A stretch of 14,648 nt of DNA from Thalassotalea_B sp049613795 (GCA_049613795.1 JBMZCX010000071.1:1-14648); one strand, 5' to 3'. Numbered from the stretch's first letter, positions 7,573 to 14,648 are shown. The notes: generated by a model from the sequence alone, not told the origin. Translations and numbers: made by a program.

Positions 7573-8856
7573 TTACATTTGACCTAGTACTTGCGCTGGC
7601 TCAACTTTGGTGGCTTGCCATGCAGGATAAATAGTAGCTAAAAAGCTAAGACTCATCGCTATAGCCATGGTAATTATTACATCTTGACTTTGTAAATGGC
7701 TCGGTAAGAAATCAATAAAATAGACGTCCGATGATAAAAACTGGGTGCTTAATATAGTTTCAATTGCCGTAATAATATCAGTTAAATTAAGCGCTAAATA
7801 ACAACCTAATAAGCCGCCAATAATACACCCAATAAACCCATTCATAATCCCTTGTAGCACAAAAGTAAGCATGATAGTGCGATTACGTGCGCCCATTGTT
7901 TTTAAAATAGCAATATCACCTTTCTTCTCGTTAACTACCATAATTAAAGTCGATACTATATTAAAACTTGCTACCGCAATCACTAACACTAAAACGATAT
8001 ACATTACCATGCGTACCAATTGAATATCGTTAAACAAACTACCATGCTCTCGTGTCCAATCATACAGGTATAAATAATGATCAGTTTGAACAGCCGCTTG
8101 TCTGGCAATACGGGGGGCTTGAAACACATCAGTTACTGTTAAACGTAAACCTTGTACTTGATCGGCTTCATAACCAAGTAATTCTTGTGCTAACGACAAC
8201 GAAATATAGCTTTGGCTTTGGTCAATTACACCGCCAAAATTAAAAATCCCCACCACATTAAGTTGGCGTTTAAGCGGTACTGAAAACTGCTGGCGTAAAT
8301 TATGGCGCACGGCTTTTTTATCAAAATTTAATGAGTGCTCGCTATTAGGCAGCAATATTTGTACTTTGTCGCCCACACTTACATTTAATTTTTTAGCAAT
8401 GCCAGAACCAATAATTACTGCATTTTCATTGGCTAAGCTTTGCCAGTTGCCGTCAATCATAAATTCATTAATCGTAGAGACTTGTTGCTCGTGAGCAATA
8501 TCCACCCCTCTTATTTCAACCCCTTTAAGTTGATCTTTCTTTTGCATCATGCCCTGTGCTTTTATCAAAGGGGCAATGGCAATCACCTCAGGGTGCTGGC
8601 TAATGAGTTTAGCCTCAGACGGCCAGTTTTTTATTGGTTGATTAACCCCCATTAATTCCACATGTGGCACTACCGACAATAAATGCTTAGCTAGTGCTCG
8701 CTCAAAACCGTTCATTGCTGATAAAACGACAATTAATACAGTAACACCTAAAGCAATGCCAATAGTTGACGAAGCCGAGATAAACTTAGCGAAGCCGTTA
8801 TTTTGTCGACTTTTAATGTACCGACCACCTAAAAAAAGGCTTAATGATTTTGCCAT
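7573..8856 (-). CDS. lolE: Lipoprotein-releasing ABC transporter permease LolE
   Basis: LolE is one of two permease subunits of LolCDE, which extracts outer-membrane lipoproteins from the inner membrane and hands them to the chaperone LolA. The 427-residue protein starts MAKSLSLFLGGRYIKSR and has a first helix around STIGIALGVTVLIVVLSAMNGFE (about 30-52). A large periplasmic domain (about 55-270) follows, then three C-terminal FtsX-like helices: VMYIVLVLVIAVASFNIVSTLIM, a second near IMNGFIGCIIGGLLGCYLAL, and a third near AIAMSLSFLATIYPA. It ends in TKVEPAQVLGQM. The STIGIALGV and SAMNGFER wording matches LolE better than LolC. It begins 2 nt after the lolD stop and is the last gene of the operon. 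Confidence 0.93.
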   Translation of the reverse strand: MAKSLSLFLGGRYIKSRQNNGFAKFISASSTIGIALGVTVLIVVLSAMNGFERALAKHLLSVVPHVELMGVNQPIKNWPSEAKLISQHPEVIAIAPLIKAQGMMQKKDQLKGVEIRGVDIAHEQQVSTINEFMIDGNWQSLANENAVIIGSGIAKKLNVSVGDKVQILLPNSEHSLNFDKKAVRHNLRQQFSVPLKRQLNVVGIFNFGGVIDQSQSYISLSLAQELLGYEADQVQGLRLTVTDVFQAPRIARQAAVQTDHYLYLYDWTREHGSLFNDIQLVRMVMYIVLVLVIAVASFNIVSTLIMVVNEKKGDIAILKTMGARNRTIMLTFVLQGIMNGFIGCIIGGLLGCYLALNLTDIITAIETILSTQFLSSDVYFIDFLPSHLQSQDVIITMAIAMSLSFLATIYPAWQATKVEPAQVLGQM

Positions 8857-8858
8857 TA

Positions 8859-9563
8859 TTATTGCTCTATTACCGCAAGTTCAACCAACTGCCCGTGTGT
8901 TAACGTTAATTGCCTGTCCATTTTAGCCGCTAAGGTTAAGTCGTGCGTTACAATGACAAAGCTTGTTTTTAATTGTTGGTTAAGCTCTCTAAGTAACTGA
9001 TATATTTGTTCTGCGGTGTCAAAGTCTAAATTACCGGTTGGCTCGTCGGCTAACACTAATGACGGTTGAGTAACCAACGCCCTTGCAATAGCTACCCGTT
9101 GTCGTTCACCGCCTGATAATTCTGAGGGTAAATGATGCCCTCTATGTCCTAAATTAACTTTCGTTAGCATCTCATCAGCAAGTGCTTTAGCTTTAGTTGC
9201 TGACTCTCCACGGATCAATAATGGCATAGACACATTTTCTTGCGCAGTAAACTCCATCATTAAATGATGAAATTGATAAACAAAGCCTATGTGCTGATTT
9301 CGTAATGATGCTTTTTCATTTTCAGATAATTTAGCAACCTCAATACCATTAATTAGCACTTTACCGTTAGTTGGCGTATCAAGAGCGCCAGCTAAATGTA
9401 AGAATGTACTTTTGCCGCATCCCGAGCTACCAACAATCGCTAATAACTCGCCCTGTGCTACCGATAAATTTAACTCAGTCAGCACCTTAGTTTCATTTAC
9501 TCCTTGCTGATAAGACTTTGACAACTCAATACATTGTAAACTTAAATTCATAGCGTTACTCAT
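8859..9563 (-). CDS. lolD: Lipoprotein-releasing ABC transporter ATP-binding protein LolD
   Basis: LolD is the cytoplasmic ATPase that powers LolCE. I place the start at the ATG at 9561-9563, giving 234 residues (MSNAMNLSLQ...), close to the E. coli length. An AGAGG sits about 9 nt upstream, whereas an in-frame ATG at 9621-9623 would add 20 residues encoded inside lolC. The next ATG (9549-9551) has no ribosome binding site. With this start, Walker A GSSGCGKST spans 45-53, the Q-loop is in VYQFHHLMMEFTA (95-107), the signature LSGGE is 149-153, Walker B LVLADEP is 169-175 and the H-loop is His207. All are intact. The start overlaps the lolC stop by 8 nt and the stop is 2 nt before lolE, which indicates tight coupling. 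Confidence 0.95.
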   Translation of the reverse strand: MSNAMNLSLQCIELSKSYQQGVNETKVLTELNLSVAQGELLAIVGSSGCGKSTFLHLAGALDTPTNGKVLINGIEVAKLSENEKASLRNQHIGFVYQFHHLMMEFTAQENVSMPLLIRGESATKAKALADEMLTKVNLGHRGHHLPSELSGGERQRVAIARALVTQPSLVLADEPTGNLDFDTAEQIYQLLRELNQQLKTSFVIVTHDLTLAAKMDRQLTLTHGQLVELAVIEQ

Positions 9564-10782
9564 GTCGTAGAACCTCTGCAGGCTGTGTTTTAGAGGCGTG
9601 ATAAGCAGGATAAAGGGTAGCAATAAAACTCATCGCTAAAGCGGAAAAAGCAATCACGGCTACCGAGTAACCCTCTAGTTTAATGGGAAGTTGTTGCGTG
9701 CCCGCTCCTAATAAATTAACACCAAGTGCGGCTAATAAGTCATTGAGATTCATCGTTAATAACACACCAATAATAACGCCGCATAAGGTGCCCCATAAGC
9801 CATTAATCATGCCTTGGCTAATAAATATTTTTACAATATTCACGCGGGTCATACCAAAGGTTTGCAAAATAGCAATTTCACCACGCTTATCAATAACCAC
9901 CATCACTAACGCTGAAACAATATTGAAAGCAGCCACCGCTATTATTAACACTAAACTTAGCCCCATCATGTTTTTTTCCATTTGAACGGCACTAAATAAA
10001 CTACCTTGCGATGCCTGCCATGAAGTAAATTTAAGTTCAGGAAATTGTGGTTTAAGTGCTGAGATAACGAGCTCTGCATTAAAGGCATCGTCTAAATAAA
10101 GTCTTAATTGCCCTATATCATTGGCTTTATGTCTAAGCATTTTATTGGCACTTGGTTGGGTAATGTAAACCATGGCATCGTCTACTTGTGAGCCAACATT
10201 AAAAAGCCCTATTACCGTAAATAGTCGCTGTACAGGCATTCGTCCCATGGGCGTAAACACTGTTTTATTCGGTAAAACTAATCGAACATTGTCGCCAACG
10301 TTAACCTTAAGCGTGCGTGCTAACGATTCACCCATAACGATGCTAAATCGCTGCTTGTCTAAATCGGTAAGTGCGCCATAAGTCATGCGTTGTGACACAA
10401 TATTATGCGATTCTAATTCAGGCGTTATACCTTGTATTAGTACCATTTGTATGGTGTTAGCTGATTGAATTAATGCTTCACTTTCAATGACGGGTGTAAC
10501 TTGTGTAATATGCTTATTGATCAGTAACTTATTATGTAATGGTTGCCATTGGCTAAGTGAAGTACTGTCAGAATTTTCAACAATAACATGAGGCACTATG
10601 CCTAAAATACGTTTTTTAAGCTCACCTTCAAAACCATTCATCACAGACACAACCGCGATCAATGAAGCAACCCCTAATAAAATACCCGCAATAGAGAAAA
10701 AGGTGATAAATGAAACGAAGCCCGTTCGACTTCTGCTTTTGCTGTAACGCAAACCAATAAATAAACTAACAGGTTGAAACAT
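9556..10782 (-). CDS. lolC: Lipoprotein-releasing ABC transporter permease LolC
   Basis: LolC is the permease partner of LolE and the subunit that recruits LolA in the periplasm. I choose the ATG at 10780-10782, giving 408 residues beginning MFQPVSLFIGLRYSKSR, because that is the conserved LolC start. Upstream in-frame ATGs at 10815 and 10851 would add an unconserved stretch and would place the palindrome at 10807-10822 inside coding sequence. The first helix is FSIAGILLGVASLIAVVSVMNGFEGEL (about 29-55 with this start). A periplasmic domain follows, then three C-terminal helices: a LSLVLIIAVAAFNIVSALVMVV segment, one near INGLWGTLCGVIIGVLL, and one near VAVIAFSALAMSFIATLYPAY. It ends KTQPAEVLRHE. 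It is the first gene of lolCDE; its ribosome binding site is weak. Confidence 0.93.
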   Translation of the reverse strand: MFQPVSLFIGLRYSKSRSRTGFVSFITFFSIAGILLGVASLIAVVSVMNGFEGELKKRILGIVPHVIVENSDSTSLSQWQPLHNKLLINKHITQVTPVIESEALIQSANTIQMVLIQGITPELESHNIVSQRMTYGALTDLDKQRFSIVMGESLARTLKVNVGDNVRLVLPNKTVFTPMGRMPVQRLFTVIGLFNVGSQVDDAMVYITQPSANKMLRHKANDIGQLRLYLDDAFNAELVISALKPQFPELKFTSWQASQGSLFSAVQMEKNMMGLSLVLIIAVAAFNIVSALVMVVIDKRGEIAILQTFGMTRVNIVKIFISQGMINGLWGTLCGVIIGVLLTMNLNDLLAALGVNLLGAGTQQLPIKLEGYSVAVIAFSALAMSFIATLYPAYHASKTQPAEVLRHE

Positions 10783-10806
10783 TGACCGTAAAATTAACCA
10801 GTTAAG

Positions 10807-10822
10807 GTGTAACATGTTACAC
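10807..10822. promoter_or_regulatory. Perfect 16-bp palindrome, candidate operator
   Basis: GTGTAACATGTTACAC is identical to its own reverse complement over all 16 bases. It lies 25 bp upstream of the lolC start codon and about 105 bp upstream of the divergent kinase-like gene. The position and two-fold symmetry fit a dimeric regulator binding site that could act on lolCDE, the divergent gene, or both. I do not recognise a specific regulator. It is not a terminator, as it has no loop or U-tract. Confidence 0.4.
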
Positions 10823-10884
10823 AAATGTAAAGTAGCAAAAGCATAACACAATCACATTTATTTATACCCCTAAGTTATGAAAAT

Positions 10885-10909
10885 AGTGCTATATTACTTT
10901 TATAGCACT
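10885..10909 (+). other. 9-bp perfect inverted repeat in the leader of the kinase-like gene
   Basis: AGTGCTATA (10885-10893) and TATAGCACT (10901-10909) are exact reverse complements separated by 7 nt, and a T-rich run follows (TTTATTATTTA). As RNA this would form a 9-bp hairpin with a U-rich tail, about 19 nt before the preferred ATG at 10928. It could be an operator, a weak attenuator or a leader structure. It lies inside the reading frame if translation starts at 10877, which is one reason to prefer 10928. Confidence 0.4.
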
Positions 10910-10927
10910 TTTATTATTTATGGATAT

Positions 10928-12349
10928 ATGAACAAAGACAATTCGGCATTCTGTGAGAAGCAGTTATTAGAAGAAATACAATATCTTCAAAAAACGAGCG
11001 ACTTAGAGCAAGGAAGAAATAATGTATTACGCATGGCTGCACAAGGTGCCGCACTTGATGCTATTTTAGATGTACTTTGCCAAAAGGCCCAGCTTTATAA
11101 TGATGAAATGCTATGCTCTATTTTACAATTAAACCATGACACTAATACCTTACACACCATAGCCGCTAAAACGCTGCCGTTATCTTACAGTAATGCAATA
11201 AATGGGGTTAGTATCGGCTCTAGTGTTGGCTCTTGCGGCACCGCTGCCTTTAAAAAAGAGCGTGTTATTGTTGAAAACATTAACACTCATCCTTATTGGA
11301 ACCAATATAAAAGTCTTGCGTTAACCGCAGGTTTACAAGCCTGTTGGTCTGAACCTATTATTGGCTCAGAAGGTAAAGTATTCGGCACTTTTGCAATGTA
11401 TTATCGAGAGCCGAAAGCGCCTACAGCAGAAGATTTGCAGTTTATTGAAGTTAGTGCAAATTTAGCCGCTGTTGTTTTTGAAAACCACGACACTCGTCAA
11501 AAGCTTATTAAAGCCAACAACGCGCTTAACAATACCATTGATCAACGTACCACTGAGTTAGAACTCGCTAATAGTGATCTCGAACAATTAATAAAGCAGC
11601 AAAACACAGATCATGTAAAAAATATAATTAGTGAGAAAAAACAAACAACAAAAAGTTTAGTGGTTGGATTTGCAAATAGAGTTAACCCACCAATATCCAT
11701 AGCTTTAACTGCCATTGGCGTAGCTAATCAACAGCTTATAAAGTTAAAACAAGCGACAGAATCAAATAAACTAACCCGAAGCGAATTAGAAAAAACAACC
11801 GCATTAATCGCTGAAAGCATTCAATTAAGCTATAAAAAGCTCATTATCACTTCTGACTTATTAGAACAATTTAACAGTTTAAATACTGAAGAATACGATC
11901 ATCAAACCACTTTCAACCTAAATAGCTTATTTAATGAACTGCAAGAAGGCTTAATAAAGCTATTAGGGCATTCAACAATTACTTTTGAAGCTGAAGACAT
12001 TAACTTAACCTGCAATAAAGACGCACTTTGGCAAGTATTCTACCAATTAATTGAAAATAGTGTGCTCCACGGTTTTAAAGGACGCAAGCACGGAAAAATA
12101 TTAATTACAGCAACACAACTAAACAATAACATTATTATTAACTATCAAGATGATGGCTGCGGTATTGAGCAACAGTATACGGCTTCAATATTTGACCCAT
12201 TCTTTACTGTTGAAAGCAATCAAGGACACAATGGTTTAGGGTTATCAACCATTGTTAGTTTATTAGAGACAAGTTTAGCTGGTGAAATTAAATATATTGA
12301 CAGTCCTATTGGCGCAAGATTCGAAATAACCATGAATTGCTTACCCTAG
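10928..12349 (+). CDS. GAF-domain sensor histidine kinase-like protein lacking the H-box histidine
   Basis: The preferred ATG at 10928 gives 473 residues; an in-frame ATG at 10877 would add 17 residues (MKIVLYYFYSTF...) that look like translated AT-rich leader. Residues below count from 10928. A GAF sensor domain spans about 28-185 (GSCGTAAF at about 101-108, ACWSEPI about 138-144, FGTFAMYYREPK about 152-163). A coiled coil follows at about 190-245. The H-box region reads VVGFANRVNPPISIALTA (about 245-262), where kinases of this type usually have G-x-A-H-E-I-N-T-P. Asn250 (codon AAT at 11675-11677) replaces the phospho-accepting His. The ATPase domain looks intact: N-box LIENSVLHGF (about 374-383), G1 DDGCGI (about 408-413), F-box FDPFFT (about 422-427) and G2 GLGLS (about 436-440). 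There is no transmembrane helix, so it is probably cytoplasmic. No response regulator is adjacent. Confidence 0.88.
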   Translation: MNKDNSAFCEKQLLEEIQYLQKTSDLEQGRNNVLRMAAQGAALDAILDVLCQKAQLYNDEMLCSILQLNHDTNTLHTIAAKTLPLSYSNAINGVSIGSSVGSCGTAAFKKERVIVENINTHPYWNQYKSLALTAGLQACWSEPIIGSEGKVFGTFAMYYREPKAPTAEDLQFIEVSANLAAVVFENHDTRQKLIKANNALNNTIDQRTTELELANSDLEQLIKQQNTDHVKNIISEKKQTTKSLVVGFANRVNPPISIALTAIGVANQQLIKLKQATESNKLTRSELEKTTALIAESIQLSYKKLIITSDLLEQFNSLNTEEYDHQTTFNLNSLFNELQEGLIKLLGHSTITFEAEDINLTCNKDALWQVFYQLIENSVLHGFKGRKHGKILITATQLNNNIIINYQDDGCGIEQQYTASIFDPFFTVESNQGHNGLGLSTIVSLLETSLAGEIKYIDSPIGARFEITMNCLP

Positions 12350-12364
12350 CTAATCATAACAACA

Positions 12365-12442
12365 AGGCTTTGAAATTATCTATTTGTACAAATAAAAGTA
12401 CACAATTATGTGTACAAAATGTAAATAGATATGTCAAAGCCT
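12365..12442. repeat. 78-nt imperfect inverted repeat (intergenic palindromic element)
   Basis: Three nested stems are readable. AGGCTTTGA (12365-12373) pairs with TCAAAGCCT (12434-12442). TATCTATTT (12377-12385) pairs with AAATAGATA (12423-12431). GTACACA (12398-12404) pairs with TGTGTAC (12409-12415) around an ATTA loop. All three are perfect 9-, 9- and 7-bp matches separated by small internal loops. It lies 15 nt after the kinase-like gene. There is no U-tract after the outer stem on plus; on minus the inner stem is followed by TTTTATTT. It may be a 3'-end RNA structure, a small palindromic repeat family member, or a terminator for antisense transcripts. Confidence 0.55.
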
Positions 12443-12550
12443 AGTAATACGTTACATCTACCCCTACTATACGCTTTAATAATAACTTTATTTCAATAAA
12501 GCTATTTATCAAATACCAACTAAAATTTTCTGAAAAATGAGTACCACTAA

Positions 12551-14623
12551 ATGAAACTAATGATAACAAGTGCTGTTTGTTCTTCCCTGCTATTAGCATC
12601 GGGTTGCAATACTGCAGAGCAAAATACAACGACAACAAAAACAGAAATGCCTGCAACACAAAATGTCGCTCTTACTTCTGGTATTACCTTAGCGAATATG
12701 GACAAATCGGTTCGCCCTCAAGATAACTTTTATCGCTACATTAATGGTGGCTGGTTAAAAAACACCACTATTCCTGGTGATAAAACAGCCGTTGGTTCTT
12801 TCTACGACTTAAGGGATACTGCTGACGATAACGTAAAAGCGATTATTGAAGAGTTAGCAGCAACTGAAAACTTAAAAACGGGCAGCGACGAGCAAAAAGT
12901 AGCAGACTTATTCCGCTCTTACATGGACTCTGCTGGACGTGACGCGTTAGGCATTAAGCCCATTCAAGGCATACTTGATACTATTTCAGCACTTAAAAAC
13001 AAAAATGAATTAGCATCGTTTTTAGGTGAATATCAAGCGGCTGGCGTTTCTAGCCCGCTTGCTTTTTACATTAGTGTTGACGCTAAAGACTCTTCTCGTT
13101 ATGCCACACACATTTGGCAAAGTGGTTTAGGCTTACCCGATCGCGACTATTACTTTAATGAAGCAGAGCGCTTTGTAAACTTGCGCGCTGGCTATCTTAA
13201 ACACATTGAAAACATGTATAACTTAGCAGGTTTAGAAAACGGTGCTGCAGCCGCTAAAACCATTATGGCATTAGAAACTAAGCTAGCCGGTTTTCATTGG
13301 ACGCAAGTTGAGTCTCGCGATAGCGCTAAGCGTTACAACAAGTTTAACGTTACCGATTTAAATACCTTAACAGACGCGTTTGACTGGAATGCCTTTTTAG
13401 CCGCTCAAGGTGTAAGCAAGCAAACAGACATTATTATTAATCAGCCAAGCTTTATTAAAGGTTTTGGTGAAACATTTGCACAAACTTCACTTGATGACTG
13501 GAAAACATATCAAACATTCCACACATTAAGTGGTTTTGCTGGTTCATTAACATCAGCATTAGATAAAGAAAACTTTGATTTCTACTCTAAACAGTTAAGC
13601 GGCCGTAAAGAACAACGCCCAATGTGGAAACGTGGTGTAAGCGTGGTAAACAGTAACTTAGGTGAAGTAATTGGTAAAGTTTATGTTGCCCGCCATTTTA
13701 CAGCTAAAGCTAAATCTCGCATGAGTGAGTTAGTCGAAAACTTACGTACATCTTACGGTGACTCAATTACTGAGCTTGATTGGATGTCTGAAGACACTAA
13801 AAAAGCTGCACACGTAAAATTAGCCGCATTTACGCCTAAAATTGGCTACCCAGACAAATGGGAAGACTACACTTCACTTGTAATAAAAAGTGATGACTTA
13901 GTAGGTAACCGCATTCGCTCAAACAAAGTATCTCATCAAAAAGAAGTTGAGAAATTAGGTGGTCCAATTCACGATTGGGAATGGGGCATGACGCCACAAA
14001 CGGTTAACGCTTACTACAACCCAACAGTAAACGAAATTGTATTCCCTGCAGCTATTTTACAACCACCATTTTTCAATATGGCGGCTGACGATGCGGTAAA
14101 CTACGGTGGTATTGGTGCTGTTATTGGTCATGAAATGGGCCATGGCTTTGACGACCAAGGTAGCCGCTACGACGCTGAAGGTAACATGCGTAACTGGTGG
14201 ACTGAGTCTGACCTAGCTGAATTTGCCAAGCGCAGTGAAGCATTAGTTAAACAATACGACGATTACCAAGTATTTGATGACTTAAACGTTAATGGAGCGC
14301 TTACACTAGGTGAAAACATTGGTGACTTATCAGGCGTTACTATTGCGTACAAAGCTTATAAAGCCTCTTTAAAAGGCAAAGAAGCTCCGGTAATTGATGG
14401 CTTAACAGGTGATCAACGCTTCTTTATGGGTTATGCACAAATTTGGCGTTCAAAAATTGTTGAAAAATCGATGCGCAACCGTGTAGCGACTGACTCTCAT
14501 TCGCCAGGTGAATTCCGCGCACTAGGTTCACTTTCAAACATGCCAGAATTCTATGAAGCATTTGGCTTAAAAGAAGGTGATGCAATGTACATTGCACCTG
14601 AGAAACGTGTAAAAATTTGGTAA
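12551..14623 (+). CDS. M13 family zinc metallopeptidase, predicted lipoprotein (PepO/neprilysin-like)
   Basis: This 690-residue protein is full length for the M13 (neprilysin/PepO) family of zinc endopeptidases that cut peptides outside the cytoplasm. It begins with a lipoprotein signal, MKLMITSAVCSSLLLASGC, so Cys19 would be acylated; Asn at +2 does not match the inner-membrane retention signal, so outer-membrane sorting by Lol is expected. A Thr-rich linker follows, then the N-terminal M13 domain opening with VRPQDNFYRYINGGWL (about 54-69). The catalytic domain has NAYYNPTVNEIVFPA (about 492-506), the zinc motif HEMGH (527-531) and ENIGD (588-592) with the third ligand Glu588 and Asp592. 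It ends with the typical RVKIW. All catalytic residues seen are intact. Tandem stops (TAATAA) close the gene. No strong promoter or Shine-Dalgarno is visible; a 5-codon ORF (12537-12554) overlaps the start as ATGA. Confidence 0.95.
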   Translation: MKLMITSAVCSSLLLASGCNTAEQNTTTTKTEMPATQNVALTSGITLANMDKSVRPQDNFYRYINGGWLKNTTIPGDKTAVGSFYDLRDTADDNVKAIIEELAATENLKTGSDEQKVADLFRSYMDSAGRDALGIKPIQGILDTISALKNKNELASFLGEYQAAGVSSPLAFYISVDAKDSSRYATHIWQSGLGLPDRDYYFNEAERFVNLRAGYLKHIENMYNLAGLENGAAAAKTIMALETKLAGFHWTQVESRDSAKRYNKFNVTDLNTLTDAFDWNAFLAAQGVSKQTDIIINQPSFIKGFGETFAQTSLDDWKTYQTFHTLSGFAGSLTSALDKENFDFYSKQLSGRKEQRPMWKRGVSVVNSNLGEVIGKVYVARHFTAKAKSRMSELVENLRTSYGDSITELDWMSEDTKKAAHVKLAAFTPKIGYPDKWEDYTSLVIKSDDLVGNRIRSNKVSHQKEVEKLGGPIHDWEWGMTPQTVNAYYNPTVNEIVFPAAILQPPFFNMAADDAVNYGGIGAVIGHEMGHGFDDQGSRYDAEGNMRNWWTESDLAEFAKRSEALVKQYDDYQVFDDLNVNGALTLGENIGDLSGVTIAYKAYKASLKGKEAPVIDGLTGDQRFFMGYAQIWRSKIVEKSMRNRVATDSHSPGEFRALGSLSNMPEFYEAFGLKEGDAMYIAPEKRVKIW

Positions 14624-14648
14624 TAACCAACAACTAAATTAACGTTAT

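Noticed and set aside
9561..9623. Longer LolD starting at 9623
   Set aside because: The extra 20 residues would be encoded within lolC and are unlike LolD. The ATG at 9563 has a good AGAGG upstream and gives the usual length.
10807..10822. Assignment of the palindrome to TyrR, HexR or NtcA
   Set aside because: The half-site TGTAAC with a 2-bp centre does not fit their spacing (for example TGTAAA-N6-TTTACA for TyrR, or GTA-N8-TAC for NtcA), so I leave the regulator unnamed.
10783..10851. Longer LolC starting at 10851 or 10815
   Set aside because: The family start MFQPV-x-LFIGLRY begins at 10782. The extension is unconserved in style and would run through the palindrome.
10863..10895. TATACC and TATATT as -10 boxes for the kinase-like gene, and TATAAA on minus for lolC
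   Set aside because: None has a recognisable -35 at 16-18 bp, and such strings are common in AT-rich DNA.
12441..12659. 72-codon open frame on minus, opposite the M13 peptidase start
   Set aside because: It overlaps the signal peptide coding region of a clear gene, resembles no family I know, and fits a chance antisense frame.
14424..14633. Open frame on minus opposite the M13 peptidase end
   Set aside because: It lies almost wholly antisense to the conserved C-terminal region of the peptidase and looks like a shadow frame.

Overview
The window reads as ordinary, gene-dense chromosomal DNA from a low-GC marine gammaproteobacterium. Protein style and gene order suggest Alteromonadales, perhaps close to Colwellia, Thalassotalea or Pseudoalteromonas; this is inferred from family resemblance, not from any search. 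Almost every gene concerns the cell envelope. I see no phage, insertion sequence, CRISPR array, tRNA or rRNA, and I did not find a convincing new multi-gene system.

Layout. Positions 1-255 are non-coding and hold a perfect heptamer array, a decayed version of it, and a likely promoter. A small DUF6172-type gene (256-570, +) follows and ends at a strong bidirectional terminator (594-630). The minus strand then carries a lipid A/LPS cluster, in transcription order comEC, msbA, lpxK, ycaR (Trm112 family) and kdsB (7017 down to 648). A DUF2062 membrane protein gene (7048-7557, +) diverges from comEC with only 30 bp between start codons. It converges on the lolC-lolD-lolE operon (10782 down to 7573, minus), which encodes the lipoprotein-releasing ABC transporter. 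A 145-bp divergent region holding a perfect 16-bp palindrome separates lolC from a GAF-containing sensor-kinase-like gene (about 10928-12349, +). After an intergenic region with a large imperfect inverted repeat comes an M13-family zinc metallopeptidase lipoprotein (12551-14623, +).

How the genes work together. KdsB activates KDO, LpxK adds the 4'-phosphate to lipid A and MsbA flips lipid A-core across the inner membrane. LolCDE extracts mature lipoproteins from the inner membrane for delivery to the outer membrane. The M13 peptidase has a lipobox with Asn at +2, so it is a plausible LolCDE client. ComEC, the inner-membrane DNA uptake channel, heads the msbA cluster, as its homologue ycaI does in E. 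coli.

The points most worth a second look are: the kinase-like protein, whose H-box has Asn where the phospho-accepting His should be while its ATP-binding motifs look intact; the CTAG heptamer array, which puts stop codons in all six frames; the palindrome in the lolC leader; and the 78-nt inverted repeat upstream of the M13 gene.
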